Shown here: positions 33,180 through 40,969 of the stretch, piece after piece
How the letters are laid out: every line of letters starts with the position of its first letter
Numbering within the stretch: position 1 is the stretch's first letter
Assembly (NCBI RefSeq): GCF_023656415.1
Contig: NZ_JAMOIL010000008.1
Location: 62,001-126,000 of the forward strand
From: Nocardioides bruguierae
GTDB taxonomy: Bacteria > Actinomycetota > Actinomycetes > Propionibacteriales > Nocardioidaceae
Direction of reading: 5' to 3'
DNA length: 64,000 nucleotides
The notes under the pieces: generated by a model
Database searches by the model: none
What the model saw: the letters and a program-made list of their open reading frames with translations, nothing else
Told to the model about the DNA's origin: nothing
Made by a program: the position numbers and the translations under genes

Positions 33180-33461
33180 GTGCTCGCGCAGATGCTCCAC
33201 CGGACCCGCCTGTTCACCTGGCTGGCGCGCACCGTCGGCGGCTGCCTGCTGGTCGCCGCGCTCGCCGGCGTCGCCGGGGTCGTGCTCGGCAGGCTGCTCG
33301 AGGCCGACGACGTCCTGCCGGCCGCAGCCCTGCCCGCCCTGCTCGCCGCGGGGCTGTACCTGCTGGGCAGCAGCGCACCCGCCCCCGACGCCGACGTCCT
33401 CGCCCTGCTCGAGGTGGAGGACCCCGTCGAGAGCCCGGTGCCGGACGGCCTGCCGCACTGA
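33180..33461 (+). CDS. Small two-helix membrane protein, unknown
   Basis: A 93-residue protein with two hydrophobic helices (GGCLLVAALAGVAGVVLG and ALPALLAAGLYLLG) separated by a short acidic loop LLEADDVLP, and an acidic C-terminal tail rich in Asp, Glu and Pro. I recognise no family. It lies 61 nt after WS/DGAT on the same strand, so it may be co-transcribed. GTG 33180 has GAGG upstream at short spacing. Its stop is close to the stop of the convergent methyltransferase, with TGAGC/GCTCA arms spanning both stop codons. Confidence 0.6.
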   Translation: MLAQMLHRTRLFTWLARTVGGCLLVAALAGVAGVVLGRLLEADDVLPAAALPALLAAGLYLLGSSAPAPDADVLALLEVEDPVESPVPDGLPH

Positions 33462-33473
33462 GCGCCGCGCGGC

Positions 33474-34646
33474 TCAGCCGCAGACCAGCCCGCCACCGAG
33501 GCGCGCGTCGACGGCGCGCAGCCGCGCCCGGGTGACGTCGGCGACGGTGGCGTGACCGGCGGCCAGGGCGGTCCGCCCGGCCGGTGAGTCGGTGCGCAGC
33601 GGGGCGGCCCGGTCGATCGAGGTGGACGTGCGGGTGCCGCCGTCCTCGGCGTTGAGCAGCGCCACCGCGTGCCCGGTCGTGCCGGAGCCCGCGAACGGGT
33701 CGAGCACGCGGGCGTCGGCGGGCATGGTGCCCAGCAGGCGGCGCAGCAGGCCGGTGGGCTTGGGGCTGGAGAAGACGTGGCCGACGAGGTCCTTCAGCTC
33801 GGCCACGGCCGTGTCGGTGGAGCCGACCTCCTCGGCCAGCCACACCGTCGTCAGCTTCTTGCGGCGGCCCTCGTGCAGCCAGTCCCGCTGGTAGACGTCG
33901 ACCCGCTCGCCACGGTGCCCGCGCACGCGCCGGCACACGAGGTCCTCCCCGCCGCGCTCGGCGACCAGCGGCGGCGACCACCGCCACACCGCCGCCTGCC
34001 CGTCGCCGAAGACGGGGGTGATCTCCTCCGAGCCGGCGAACGGCGTCGTCGCCACCCGCCCCGAGGCCGGGTCGCCGTGCAACACGTAGTGCAGCGTGGG
34101 CGCGCTGGCCGGGGTGAACCGCTTGTTGGTGTTGCGCAGCGGCAGCAGCCGGTACCGGCGGCCGGAGGCCTCGTCGGTGTGCCCGAAGTCCCGCTCGTCG
34201 ACCGTGTCGGCGGTGCTGGCGTCGAGCACGCAGGACGCGGAGTCGACCGCGTAGACCAGCAGGTACTCGTGGCTGGTGGCGAAGCCGCCGCCCAGCTGGC
34301 GACCCTTGGGGTTGAGGTTGACCACGACCTGGGCGAGCAGGTTCTGCTCCCCCACCACCTCGTCGAGCAGCAGCCGCAGGTGCGCCACCTCGTGGTCGTC
34401 GATGCTCACCGCGAGCGCTCCGGTGGGCTCCAGCAGCGCCAGCACCGCCTCCAGCCGCGGCCGCAGCGCCGCCGTCCAGGCCTGGTGCCGGCCGCGCCCC
34501 CGCCCCACCGCGTCGTCGTAGACCAGGTCGCTGCGCGTGTTGTAGGGCGGGTCGAGGTAGGCCAGGTCGAAGCGGGTTCCCTCGGCGGCCAGGCGCGCCA
34601 GCACCTCGAGGTTGTCGCCCTCGAGGAAGGTGTTCTGCGGCGTCAC
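33474..34646 (-). CDS. DNA adenine/cytosine-N4 methyltransferase, beta class, orphan
   Basis: A 390-residue SAM-dependent DNA methyltransferase. Catalytic motif IV DPPY is at residues 32-35 (LAYLDPPYNTRSDLVY) and precedes the SAM motif FAGSGTTG at 318-325, which is the beta-class order. SSPKPTGLLRRLL before it is like type III Mod subunits, but the length is far below a full Mod and no restriction gene is adjacent. It may therefore be a solitary regulatory methylase or a remnant of a lost system. GTG 34646 has TACTGT 6 nt upstream. It shares a 101-bp divergent gap with the glycosidase gene. Target site unknown. Confidence 0.85.
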   Translation of the reverse strand: MTPQNTFLEGDNLEVLARLAAEGTRFDLAYLDPPYNTRSDLVYDDAVGRGRGRHQAWTAALRPRLEAVLALLEPTGALAVSIDDHEVAHLRLLLDEVVGEQNLLAQVVVNLNPKGRQLGGGFATSHEYLLVYAVDSASCVLDASTADTVDERDFGHTDEASGRRYRLLPLRNTNKRFTPASAPTLHYVLHGDPASGRVATTPFAGSEEITPVFGDGQAAVWRWSPPLVAERGGEDLVCRRVRGHRGERVDVYQRDWLHEGRRKKLTTVWLAEEVGSTDTAVAELKDLVGHVFSSPKPTGLLRRLLGTMPADARVLDPFAGSGTTGHAVALLNAEDGGTRTSTSIDRAAPLRTDSPAGRTALAAGHATVADVTRARLRAVDARLGGGLVCG

Positions 34647-34652
34647 GGGTGC

Positions 34653-34658
34653 ACAGTA
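34653..34658 (-). promoter_or_regulatory. -10 hexamer TACTGT of the methyltransferase gene, leaderless type
   Basis: TACTGT on the minus strand, 6 nt before GTG 34646. Confidence 0.5.
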
Positions 34659-34734
34659 GGACGCCGGCGGGCGGCCGGGTCACGGATCGGCCACGAGCCC
34701 CGGCGATTCTCCCCGATCCGCCCCACCACCGACC

Positions 34735-34740
34735 TACCCT
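34735..34740 (+). promoter_or_regulatory. -10 hexamer TACCCT of the glycosidase gene, leaderless type
   Basis: TACCCT ends 7 nt before GTG 34748. Confidence 0.5.
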
Positions 34741-34747
34741 CGTCGCC

Positions 34748-36034
34748 GTGATCCCCCGTCGCCCCCTCGCCGGCCTGGTCGCGCTCGTGACCGCGGGCGC
34801 GCTCGCCGCACCGCTCGGCACCGCGCTCGCCGCGGACGGGTCCGAGCGCGGCACGAGCGCCGAGCGGGAGCGCACCGGACGGCTCGTCCTGGACCGGGAC
34901 GCGGTCTCCTCCACCGGCGAGTCCGGCCGCGCGGTCGCCGACGACGACGGCTCCTCCGTCGTGCTCGGCGGTGCGACCGGCGGGCGCGTCGCGACGCGCA
35001 CCGGCGCGGTCACCGAGGTGCGCCCGGGCGTCTCGTTCACCCGGCTCTCCGCCACGTCCTCGCGCGGGACCACGCGCGCCACCCTGCTCACCGTCTCGCT
35101 GAGGCAGCGCGGGGTGGGCCTGGACGTGGAGGACGGCTCGAGCATCACCGGCCTCTCGCGCGTGCGGACGATGCTGGGCGAGCAGCGCCGCTTCGTGGCC
35201 GCCGTGAACGGGGACTTCTTCGACATCCACGGCACCAACGCGCCGCTCGGCACCGCCCTCTCCCCCAGCCGCGGGCTGCTCAACGCCCGCGCGCGGGACT
35301 GGAACCAGACGTTCATGCTCACCTCGCGCGGCCGGCCCGTCTTCGAGCAGGCCCAGCTCTACGGCCGCGTCGTGGGCGTGCCGGGTGGGCAGCTGACCAA
35401 CGTCAACAGCGCCACGGTGCTGCCCGGCGGCATCGGCGTCTACACGCGGCACTGGGGCACCTACTCGCCGGGCCGGGCCGTGGTCGAGGGCCGGCGGCAG
35501 GGCGTGCGGATGGTGATCGTGCGCAAGGGGCGCGTCGCGGCCAACCGGGCGAAGGTCGTGGGTGGCAAGCGCGGCTGGGGCATGGTGCTCGTCGGCCGCG
35601 GCGCCGGTGCGAAGGCCCTGGCGTCCCTCCGCAGGGGCGAGCGGGTCAAGGTCCGCAAGGGCCTGGTGGGTCAGCCGCAGCTGGCGCTGACCGGCAGCCG
35701 GATCATCATCGACGACGGCGTGGGCCGCGAGCTCGACGACACCGAGACCGCGCCGCGCACCGTGATCGGCATCGACCGCGACACCAAGGAGCTGCTGCTG
35801 CTCGCCGTGGACGGCCGCAGCTCGCGCAGCCGCGGGTTCACCCTCGCCGAGCTGGTCGGCGTCATGCAGCAGCTGGGCGCCGACGAGGCGCTCAACCTCG
35901 ACGGCGGTGGCTCGACCACGATGGCGGTGCGGCGGCAGGGTCGCCTGCGGCTGGTGAACACGCCCTCGGACGGCGCCGAGCGCTCCGTGGCCAACTCGCT
36001 GGTCGTCACCTACGACAAGCCCGGGCGGGGATGA
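34748..36034 (+). CDS. Secreted phosphodiester glycosidase (NAGPA-domain) protein
   Basis: A 428-residue exported protein. Signal peptide RRPLAGLVALVTAGALAAPLGTALAADG points to Sec export. The NAGPA (phosphodiester N-acetylglucosaminidase-like) domain fills the second half, with FVAAVNGDFFDIHGTNAPLG, RTVIGIDRDTKELLLLAVDG and the C-terminal block ALNLDGGGSTTMAV followed by RSVANSLVV (all short quotes). Related proteins are found with surface-glycan genes and are thought to remove sugars linked through a phosphodiester. The glycan target here is unknown. The longer frame upstream has no signal peptide, and the TACCCT hexamer supports GTG 34748. Confidence 0.85.
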   Translation: MIPRRPLAGLVALVTAGALAAPLGTALAADGSERGTSAERERTGRLVLDRDAVSSTGESGRAVADDDGSSVVLGGATGGRVATRTGAVTEVRPGVSFTRLSATSSRGTTRATLLTVSLRQRGVGLDVEDGSSITGLSRVRTMLGEQRRFVAAVNGDFFDIHGTNAPLGTALSPSRGLLNARARDWNQTFMLTSRGRPVFEQAQLYGRVVGVPGGQLTNVNSATVLPGGIGVYTRHWGTYSPGRAVVEGRRQGVRMVIVRKGRVAANRAKVVGGKRGWGMVLVGRGAGAKALASLRRGERVKVRKGLVGQPQLALTGSRIIIDDGVGRELDDTETAPRTVIGIDRDTKELLLLAVDGRSSRSRGFTLAELVGVMQQLGADEALNLDGGGSTTMAVRRQGRLRLVNTPSDGAERSVANSLVVTYDKPGRG

Positions 36035-36053
36035 CGGCGGGGATGAGCCCGAG

Positions 36054-36635
36054 GTGACCCGCCGCTCCTTCAGCCGCGCGGAGCTGGAGACGTTCCGCGA
36101 CACGAGCGTGCCCGACCTGCTGCCCGGGCCGGGCCAGCCGCTGCGGCTGCTGTTCGTGGGGATCAACCCCGGGCTGTGGACCGCGGCGACGCAGACGCAC
36201 TTCGCCCACCCCGGCAACCGGTTCTACCCGGCGCTGCTGCGCGCCGGCGTCCTCGAGCACGCGATCGACCCCGCGGCCGGGATGACGCCGGAGGACCGGG
36301 AGCGGCTGCGCGCCCGGGGCATCGGCATCTCCAACCTCGCCCACCGCGCCACGGCCAAGGCCTCCGAGCTCGGCGACGACGAGCTGCGCGAGGGCGGCGC
36401 GGCGCTGCGGGCCCTGGTCGAGCGCGAGCGCCCCGCCGTGGTGGCGGTCGCCGGGATCACCGCGTACCGGACGGCGTTCGGCGAGCGCAAGGCGGTGCCC
36501 GGGCGGCAGCCCGAGGGCTGGGGCGAGTCCGAGCTGTGGGTCGTGCCCAACCCCTCGGGGCTCAACGCGCACGAGACCGTCGACTCGCTGGCCGCCGCCT
36601 ACGCGGAGGTCGGCCGGGCGGCCGGGCTGCTCTGA
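36054..36635 (+). CDS. mug: G/U(T)-mismatch DNA glycosylase, Mug/TDG family
   Basis: A 193-residue base-excision repair enzyme of uracil-DNA glycosylase family 2, which removes uracil or thymine opposite guanine. The catalytic-site loop is LLFVGINPGLWTAATQTHFAHPGNRFYPAL with the family GINPG core (residues about 33-52), and the intercalation loop is VVPNPSGLNAH near residue 170. GISNLAHRATAKASEL sits between them. The length and motif order match the family. GTG 36054 lies 19 nt after the glycosidase stop, without a clear Shine-Dalgarno, so coupling to the upstream gene is possible. Confidence 0.9.
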   Translation: MTRRSFSRAELETFRDTSVPDLLPGPGQPLRLLFVGINPGLWTAATQTHFAHPGNRFYPALLRAGVLEHAIDPAAGMTPEDRERLRARGIGISNLAHRATAKASELGDDELREGGAALRALVERERPAVVAVAGITAYRTAFGERKAVPGRQPEGWGESELWVVPNPSGLNAHETVDSLAAAYAEVGRAAGLL

Positions 36636-36650
36636 GCTGCCTGGAGGGAC

Positions 36651-36721
36651 CTCGGACGGGGCTCGGACGGGCGCTCGGACCGGGGCTCGGACAGGGGCTC
36701 GGACAGGGGGCTCAGACGGGG
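36651..36721. repeat. 12-bp tandem array containing the glgC stop codon
   Basis: Six degenerate units of GGGGCTCGGAC/GGGGCTCAGAC type. The last unit is the end of the glgC coding sequence (Phe-Pro-Val-stop, TGA at 36712-36714), and the others extend into the gap toward mug. Confidence 0.7.
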
Positions 36722-37956
36722 AACGTCTGCCCCTTGCCGATGACGGTGAGGCCCTCCTGCACGACGAACCCGCGGGCCTGGTCGGCGGCCGGGTCGACGC
36801 CCACCTGCACGCCGGGCGGGATCACCACGTTCTTGTCCAGGATCGCGTTGCGCACCACGGCACCGGCGCCCACGCGCACCGCGTCGAGCAGCACCGAGCC
36901 GGTCACCTCGGCGCCGTCCTCGACCCGCACCGCGGGGCTGAGCACGGAGCGCCGCACGTGCCCGCCGGTCAGCACGACCCCGGGCGAGAGCACCGCCTCG
37001 TCCGCGCTGGCGGGGCTGCCGTCCGCGCCCTGCACCACCTTCGCCGGCGGTTGCGGGCCGTAGGCGGTGTAGATCGGCCAGTCCTGGTTGTAGAGGTTGA
37101 AGACCGGCAGCGGGCTGACGAGGTCCATGTGGGACTCGTAGTAGGAGCGCAGCGTGCCGACGTCACGCCAGTAGCCCTGGTCGCGCTCGGTGGAGCCGGG
37201 CACCTCGTTGTCCTGGTAGTCGTAGACGCCGGCGGCGCCCTGCGCCACGAACGCGGGCACGATGTCGCCGCCCATGTCGTGCTTGGAGCCCTCGGTGGCC
37301 GCGTCCCGGGTGACGGCCTCGACCAGCGCCTGCGCGTCGAAGACGTAGTTGCCCATGGAGGCCAGCACCTCGTGCGGGGCGTCGGGCAGGCCCACCGGGT
37401 CCGACGGCTTCTCGAGGAACTCCCGGATGCGCGTGGGCTCCTCGGGCACGACGTCGATGACGCCGAACTGGTTGGCCAGGCCGATCGGCTGGCGGATCGC
37501 CGCGACGGTGCAGGCGGCGCCGGAGCGCACGTGCTGCTTGACCATCTGGGAGAAGTCCATCCGGTACACGTGGTCGGCGCCGACGACCACGACGATGTCG
37601 GGCTGCTCGTCGCGGATGAGGTTCAGCGACTGGTAGATGGCGTCGGCCGAGCCCAGGTACCAGTGCGGGCCGAGCCGCTGCTGCGCCGGCACGGGGGTGA
37701 CGTAGTTGCCCAGCAGGGTCGACATGCGCCACGTCGAGGTGATGTGGCGGTCGAGGCTGTGGGACTTGTACTGCGTGAGCACGACGACCTTGAGGTAGCC
37801 GGAGTTCACGACGTTCGAGAGCGCGAAGTCGATGAGGCGGTAGATGCCCGCGTAGGGCACCGCAGGCTTCGCGCGGTCCGCCGTCAGCGGCATGAGGCGC
37901 TTGCCCTCACCGCCGGCCAGGACGATGGCCAGGACCTTCTTCCCCCGCTTGCGCAT
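36712..37956 (-). CDS. glgC: Glucose-1-phosphate adenylyltransferase GlgC
   Basis: Makes ADP-glucose from ATP and glucose 1-phosphate, the committed step for glycogen and maltosyl donors. At 414 residues it is full length. Marks are [18 protein letters not shown] (nucleotide loop), [20 protein letters not shown], the product loop [11 protein letters not shown], and EFLEKPSDP with the sugar-phosphate Lys. The C-terminal left-handed beta-helix has [15 protein letters not shown] and [13 protein letters not shown] 37956 has TAACCT 7 nt upstream, a leaderless arrangement. It is divergent from glgA across 128 bp, so the two are likely co-regulated. Confidence 0.95.
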   Translation of the reverse strand: MRKRGKKVLAIVLAGGEGKRLMPLTADRAKPAVPYAGIYRLIDFALSNVVNSGYLKVVVLTQYKSHSLDRHITSTWRMSTLLGNYVTPVPAQQRLGPHWYLGSADAIYQSLNLIRDEQPDIVVVVGADHVYRMDFSQMVKQHVRSGAACTVAAIRQPIGLANQFGVIDVVPEEPTRIREFLEKPSDPVGLPDAPHEVLASMGNYVFDAQALVEAVTRDAATEGSKHDMGGDIVPAFVAQGAAGVYDYQDNEVPGSTERDQGYWRDVGTLRSYYESHMDLVSPLPVFNLYNQDWPIYTAYGPQPPAKVVQGADGSPASADEAVLSPGVVLTGGHVRRSVLSPAVRVEDGAEVTGSVLLDAVRVGAGAVVRNAILDKNVVIPPGVQVGVDPAADQARGFVVQEGLTVIGKGQTFPV

Positions 37957-37963
37957 GTCGGGG

Positions 37964-37969
37964 AGGTTA
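37964..37969 (-). promoter_or_regulatory. -10 hexamer TAACCT of glgC, leaderless type
   Basis: TAACCT on the minus strand, 7 nt before ATG 37956. Confidence 0.55.
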
Positions 37970-38071
37970 ACGCCCTGCAGGGTCTCCTGGGCAGTGCCTC
38001 GGGGCAGAAATACCCCGTGCGGCGTCAGGTCCGTCCCGGACAGCCTGCTGACGCACCCCGCACCGGGCGAG

Positions 38072-38077
38072 TAGGTT
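38072..38077 (+). promoter_or_regulatory. -10 hexamer TAGGTT of glgA, leaderless type
   Basis: TAGGTT ends 7 nt before GTG 38085. Both glycogen genes thus appear leaderless from one divergent promoter region. Confidence 0.55.
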
Positions 38078-38084
38078 CCGCCTC

Positions 38085-39284
38085 GTGCGAGTCGACGTGC
38101 TGTCCAAGGAGTACCCGCCCGAGGTCTACGGCGGTGCCGGCGTCCACGTGGCCGAGCTGGTGCGTGCGCTGCGCGCGGTGGACGGGGTGGAGGCCCGCGT
38201 CCACGCCTTCGGCGCCCCCCGGGACGAGGCGGGCACGGCGTCCTACGCCGAGCCGGCCGGCCTGGCCGGCGCCAACGCGGCGCTGCGCACCCTCGGGGTG
38301 GACCTGGAGATCGCGGCCGCCACGGGCGGCGCCGACCTGGTGCACTCCCACACCTGGTACGCCAACATGGCGGGCCACCTCTCCTCGCTGCTGCACGGCG
38401 CCCCGCACGTGGTCAGCGCCCACAGCCTGGAGCCGCTGCGGCCGTGGAAGGCCGAGCAGCTGGGCGGCGGCTACCGCGTCTCGTCGTGGGCCGAGAAGAC
38501 GGCCTACGAGGCCGCCGCCGGCGTCATCGCCGTCTCGGCCGCCATGCGCGACGACGTGCTGCGCTCCTACCCGAGCATCGACCCGGCCCGCGTGCACGTG
38601 GTCCACAACGGCATCGACACCGCCGACTGGGCGCCGCACCACGACGCCGAGCGGGTGCGCGCGCTGGGCGTCGACCCGGACCGTCCGACCGTCATCTTCG
38701 TCGGTCGGATCACCCGGCAGAAGGGCCTGCCGCTCTTCCTGCGGGCGTGCGCCGCGCTGCCGCCCGAGGTGCAGCTGGTGCTGTGCGCCGGCGCCCCGGA
38801 CACCCCCGAGATCATGGCCGAGGTCGAGGGCCTCGTCGCCGACCTGCGCGAGAGCCGCGACGGCGTCGTGTGGATCGCGGAGATGCTCCCCCGTGCCGAC
38901 GTGACGGCCCTGCTGACCAGCGCCGACGTCTTCGCCTGCCCCTCGATCTACGAGCCGCTGGGCATCGTGAACCTCGAGGCGATGGCCTGCGAGACGGCCG
39001 TGGTGGCCACGGCCACCGGCGGCATCCCCGAGGTCGTCGTGCCCGGCGAGACCGGCCTGCTGGTGCCCATCGACCAGGCGGACGACGACACCGGCACGCC
39101 CCTGGACCCCGACCGCTACGTCTCCGACCTGGCGGGGGCACTCACCTCGCTGCTGGGTGACCGCGAGCGGGCCGCGCGCATGGGGCGCGCCGGGCGCGAG
39201 CGGGCGGTGGAGCACTTCTCCTGGACCGCGGTCGCGCAGCGCACGCTCGACGTCTACCGCGAGGTGCTGGCCGCCTCGTCCTGA
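38085..39284 (+). CDS. glgA: Glycogen synthase / alpha-maltose-1-phosphate synthase, Coryne type (GT4)
   Basis: A 399-residue GT4 glycosyltransferase of the actinobacterial GlgA type. In Mycobacterium the equivalent protein (also called GlgM) joins ADP-glucose to glucose 1-phosphate to give maltose 1-phosphate for GlgE, so this activity is as likely as classical glycogen synthesis. Marks are [20 protein letters not shown], the [12 protein letters not shown] segment, [13 protein letters not shown] and the C-terminal nucleotide-sugar motif [21 protein letters not shown] 38085 follows the TAGGTT hexamer. It uses the ADP-glucose produced by divergently encoded GlgC. Confidence 0.92.
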   Translation: MRVDVLSKEYPPEVYGGAGVHVAELVRALRAVDGVEARVHAFGAPRDEAGTASYAEPAGLAGANAALRTLGVDLEIAAATGGADLVHSHTWYANMAGHLSSLLHGAPHVVSAHSLEPLRPWKAEQLGGGYRVSSWAEKTAYEAAAGVIAVSAAMRDDVLRSYPSIDPARVHVVHNGIDTADWAPHHDAERVRALGVDPDRPTVIFVGRITRQKGLPLFLRACAALPPEVQLVLCAGAPDTPEIMAEVEGLVADLRESRDGVVWIAEMLPRADVTALLTSADVFACPSIYEPLGIVNLEAMACETAVVATATGGIPEVVVPGETGLLVPIDQADDDTGTPLDPDRYVSDLAGALTSLLGDRERAARMGRAGRERAVEHFSWTAVAQRTLDVYREVLAASS

Positions 39285-39334
39285 TCCTCCCGGGTGGACC
39301 GATACCCCCACCCGCATAGTCACTTCGGGCCAGG

Positions 39335-39390
39335 CCGTACCGGTCGTACGGACCACCACCCCAGGGTCACGAGTAGGTACCCCTGCCTAC
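39335..39390. promoter_or_regulatory. Two inverted repeats before the DUF1800-DUF1501 operon
   Basis: CCGTAC-CGGTC-GTACGG at 39335-39351 and GTAGG-N8-CCTAC at 39373-39390, 40-100 nt before the DUF1800 start. They are candidate operator sites in a 148-bp gap that is otherwise featureless. Confidence 0.45.
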
Positions 39391-39432
39391 ATCTCAGGGA
39401 ACGCACCTCACCGCCGATCAGAGGTGCTCACC

Positions 39433-40959
39433 ATGGGTTCTGCTCGGGCACCCCCCACCCTGCTCCGAGCTCCCCCTGAACGACCCGGAGCCACGGTGCC
39501 TGACTACACCCCTGCCCGCTGGACCAGCACCCCCGTGCTGGCACGCCGCTCGCGCCTCGTCGCGTCGCGGTTCAGCTACGGCACGAACCCCGCCCTCGTC
39601 GCCGAGGTGCAGGCCGCCGGCGGAGGGCTGCGGTGGTTCGAGCAGCAGGTCAGCGCTGCCGCCACCCGCAGCCAGGACCCCGACGTCCTCTTCGACTGGT
39701 GGCCCGACCTGAACAAGGACGCCGCGACCCTGTGGCAGCGCCAGGTCGACGACGTCCGCGGCGTGTGGGAGGTGATGTGGGACTACGGCCGCCGACTGAT
39801 GACCCGGCGGGTCCACTCCGACCTCCAGGTGCTGGAGGTGATGACCGAGCTCTTCGAGGGTCACCTGCACGTCACCGCCGACGGCGACGCCCAGGCCACC
39901 CACCGGGCGCCCTACGGCGAGCTGATCCGCTCCCACGCGCTGGGCCGCTTCGACGACATGCTGGCCGCCGCGATCACGCACCCGGCGATGCTGCTCTACC
40001 TCGACCAGGCGACCTCGACCAAGAGCCACCCGAACGAGAACCTCGCCCGCGAGCTCCTCGAGCTGCACACGGTCGGCGTCGGTGCCTACACCGAGGACGA
40101 CGTCAAGAACGCCGCCCGCATCCTCACCGGCTGGCGCGTGCGGATGTGGACGACCTTCGCGCCCTACTACGACACCGACCAGCACTGGACCGGGGCGGTG
40201 AGCGTCGGCGACTTCACCGACGCCAACACCGACCCCGACGGCCGGGCGCTGACCGACCGGTTCCTGCGTCACCTGGCGCACCGCCCCGAGACCGCGCTGC
40301 GCATCGCCCGCCGGCTGGCGGTGAAGTTCATCGGCGACGACGTCGGCGAGGGCCTGGTGCGCCGGATGGCCCAGACCTACCTGGACAACGACACCGCGAT
40401 CGTGCCGGTGCTGCGCGTGCTGCTGCGCTCGCGGGCCTTCCGGCTCTCGCAGGACGCCAAGCTCCGCGACCCCGCCGAGGACGTCGTGGCCACCTACCGG
40501 GTGCTCCAGGCCCGGGTGCAGCAGCCGACCTCCGACGACGACGCGGCCAACGCGATGATCTGGCAGGCCCAGAAGGTCGGGCTCGTGCCGATGGCCTGGC
40601 CGCGGCCCGACGGCCAGCCGATCCACAACAGCGCCTGGGCCACCGCGTCCCGGGCGATGGCCTCGATGGAGATCCACTGGGTGATGGCGGGCGGCTGGTG
40701 GCCCTCGGAGGGCGTGGAGTTCCTCCAGCCGAGCGACTGGGCGCCCACGCCGCTGCCGGTCACCTTCGCGCAGCTGGTCGACCACCTGGCGCGGCTGCTG
40801 CACGGCCGCCCGTCCAACCGCAACGTCCTGCGCGCGGCCTGCGAGGCCTGCTCGGTCGACCCGGACACCACGGTCACCGCCTCCAGCGCGGTGCTCACCT
40901 GGAAGCTCAACCGGCTCCTCGCCGTCCTCCTCGACCACCCCCGTCACTACTCCCGGTGA
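39433..40959 (+). CDS. DUF1800 domain protein
   Basis: A 508-residue protein of the DUF1800 family. The family's conserved block is visible as HPAMLLYLDQATSTKSHPNENLARELLELHTVGVGAYTEDDVKNAARILTGWRV (residues about 195-250; in short quotes LDQATS, NENLARELLELHT, DVKNAARILTGW). Such proteins almost always sit before a DUF1501 gene, and the pair has been proposed to act in export or assembly outside the cytoplasm; no biochemical role is proven. I see no clear signal peptide, so it may leave with its Tat-exported partner. ATG 39433 has GAGG 8 nt upstream. The next gene starts after 10 nt. Confidence 0.88.
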   Translation: MGSARAPPTLLRAPPERPGATVPDYTPARWTSTPVLARRSRLVASRFSYGTNPALVAEVQAAGGGLRWFEQQVSAAATRSQDPDVLFDWWPDLNKDAATLWQRQVDDVRGVWEVMWDYGRRLMTRRVHSDLQVLEVMTELFEGHLHVTADGDAQATHRAPYGELIRSHALGRFDDMLAAAITHPAMLLYLDQATSTKSHPNENLARELLELHTVGVGAYTEDDVKNAARILTGWRVRMWTTFAPYYDTDQHWTGAVSVGDFTDANTDPDGRALTDRFLRHLAHRPETALRIARRLAVKFIGDDVGEGLVRRMAQTYLDNDTAIVPVLRVLLRSRAFRLSQDAKLRDPAEDVVATYRVLQARVQQPTSDDDAANAMIWQAQKVGLVPMAWPRPDGQPIHNSAWATASRAMASMEIHWVMAGGWWPSEGVEFLQPSDWAPTPLPVTFAQLVDHLARLLHGRPSNRNVLRAACEACSVDPDTTVTASSAVLTWKLNRLLAVLLDHPRHYSR

Positions 40960-40969
40960 GGCGCGACCG

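Noticed and set aside
33459..33476. Terminator between the small membrane protein and the methyltransferase
   Set aside because: TGAGC/GCTCA arms span both stop codons, but only five pairs form with a GC-rich loop that competes. Too weak to list as a feature.
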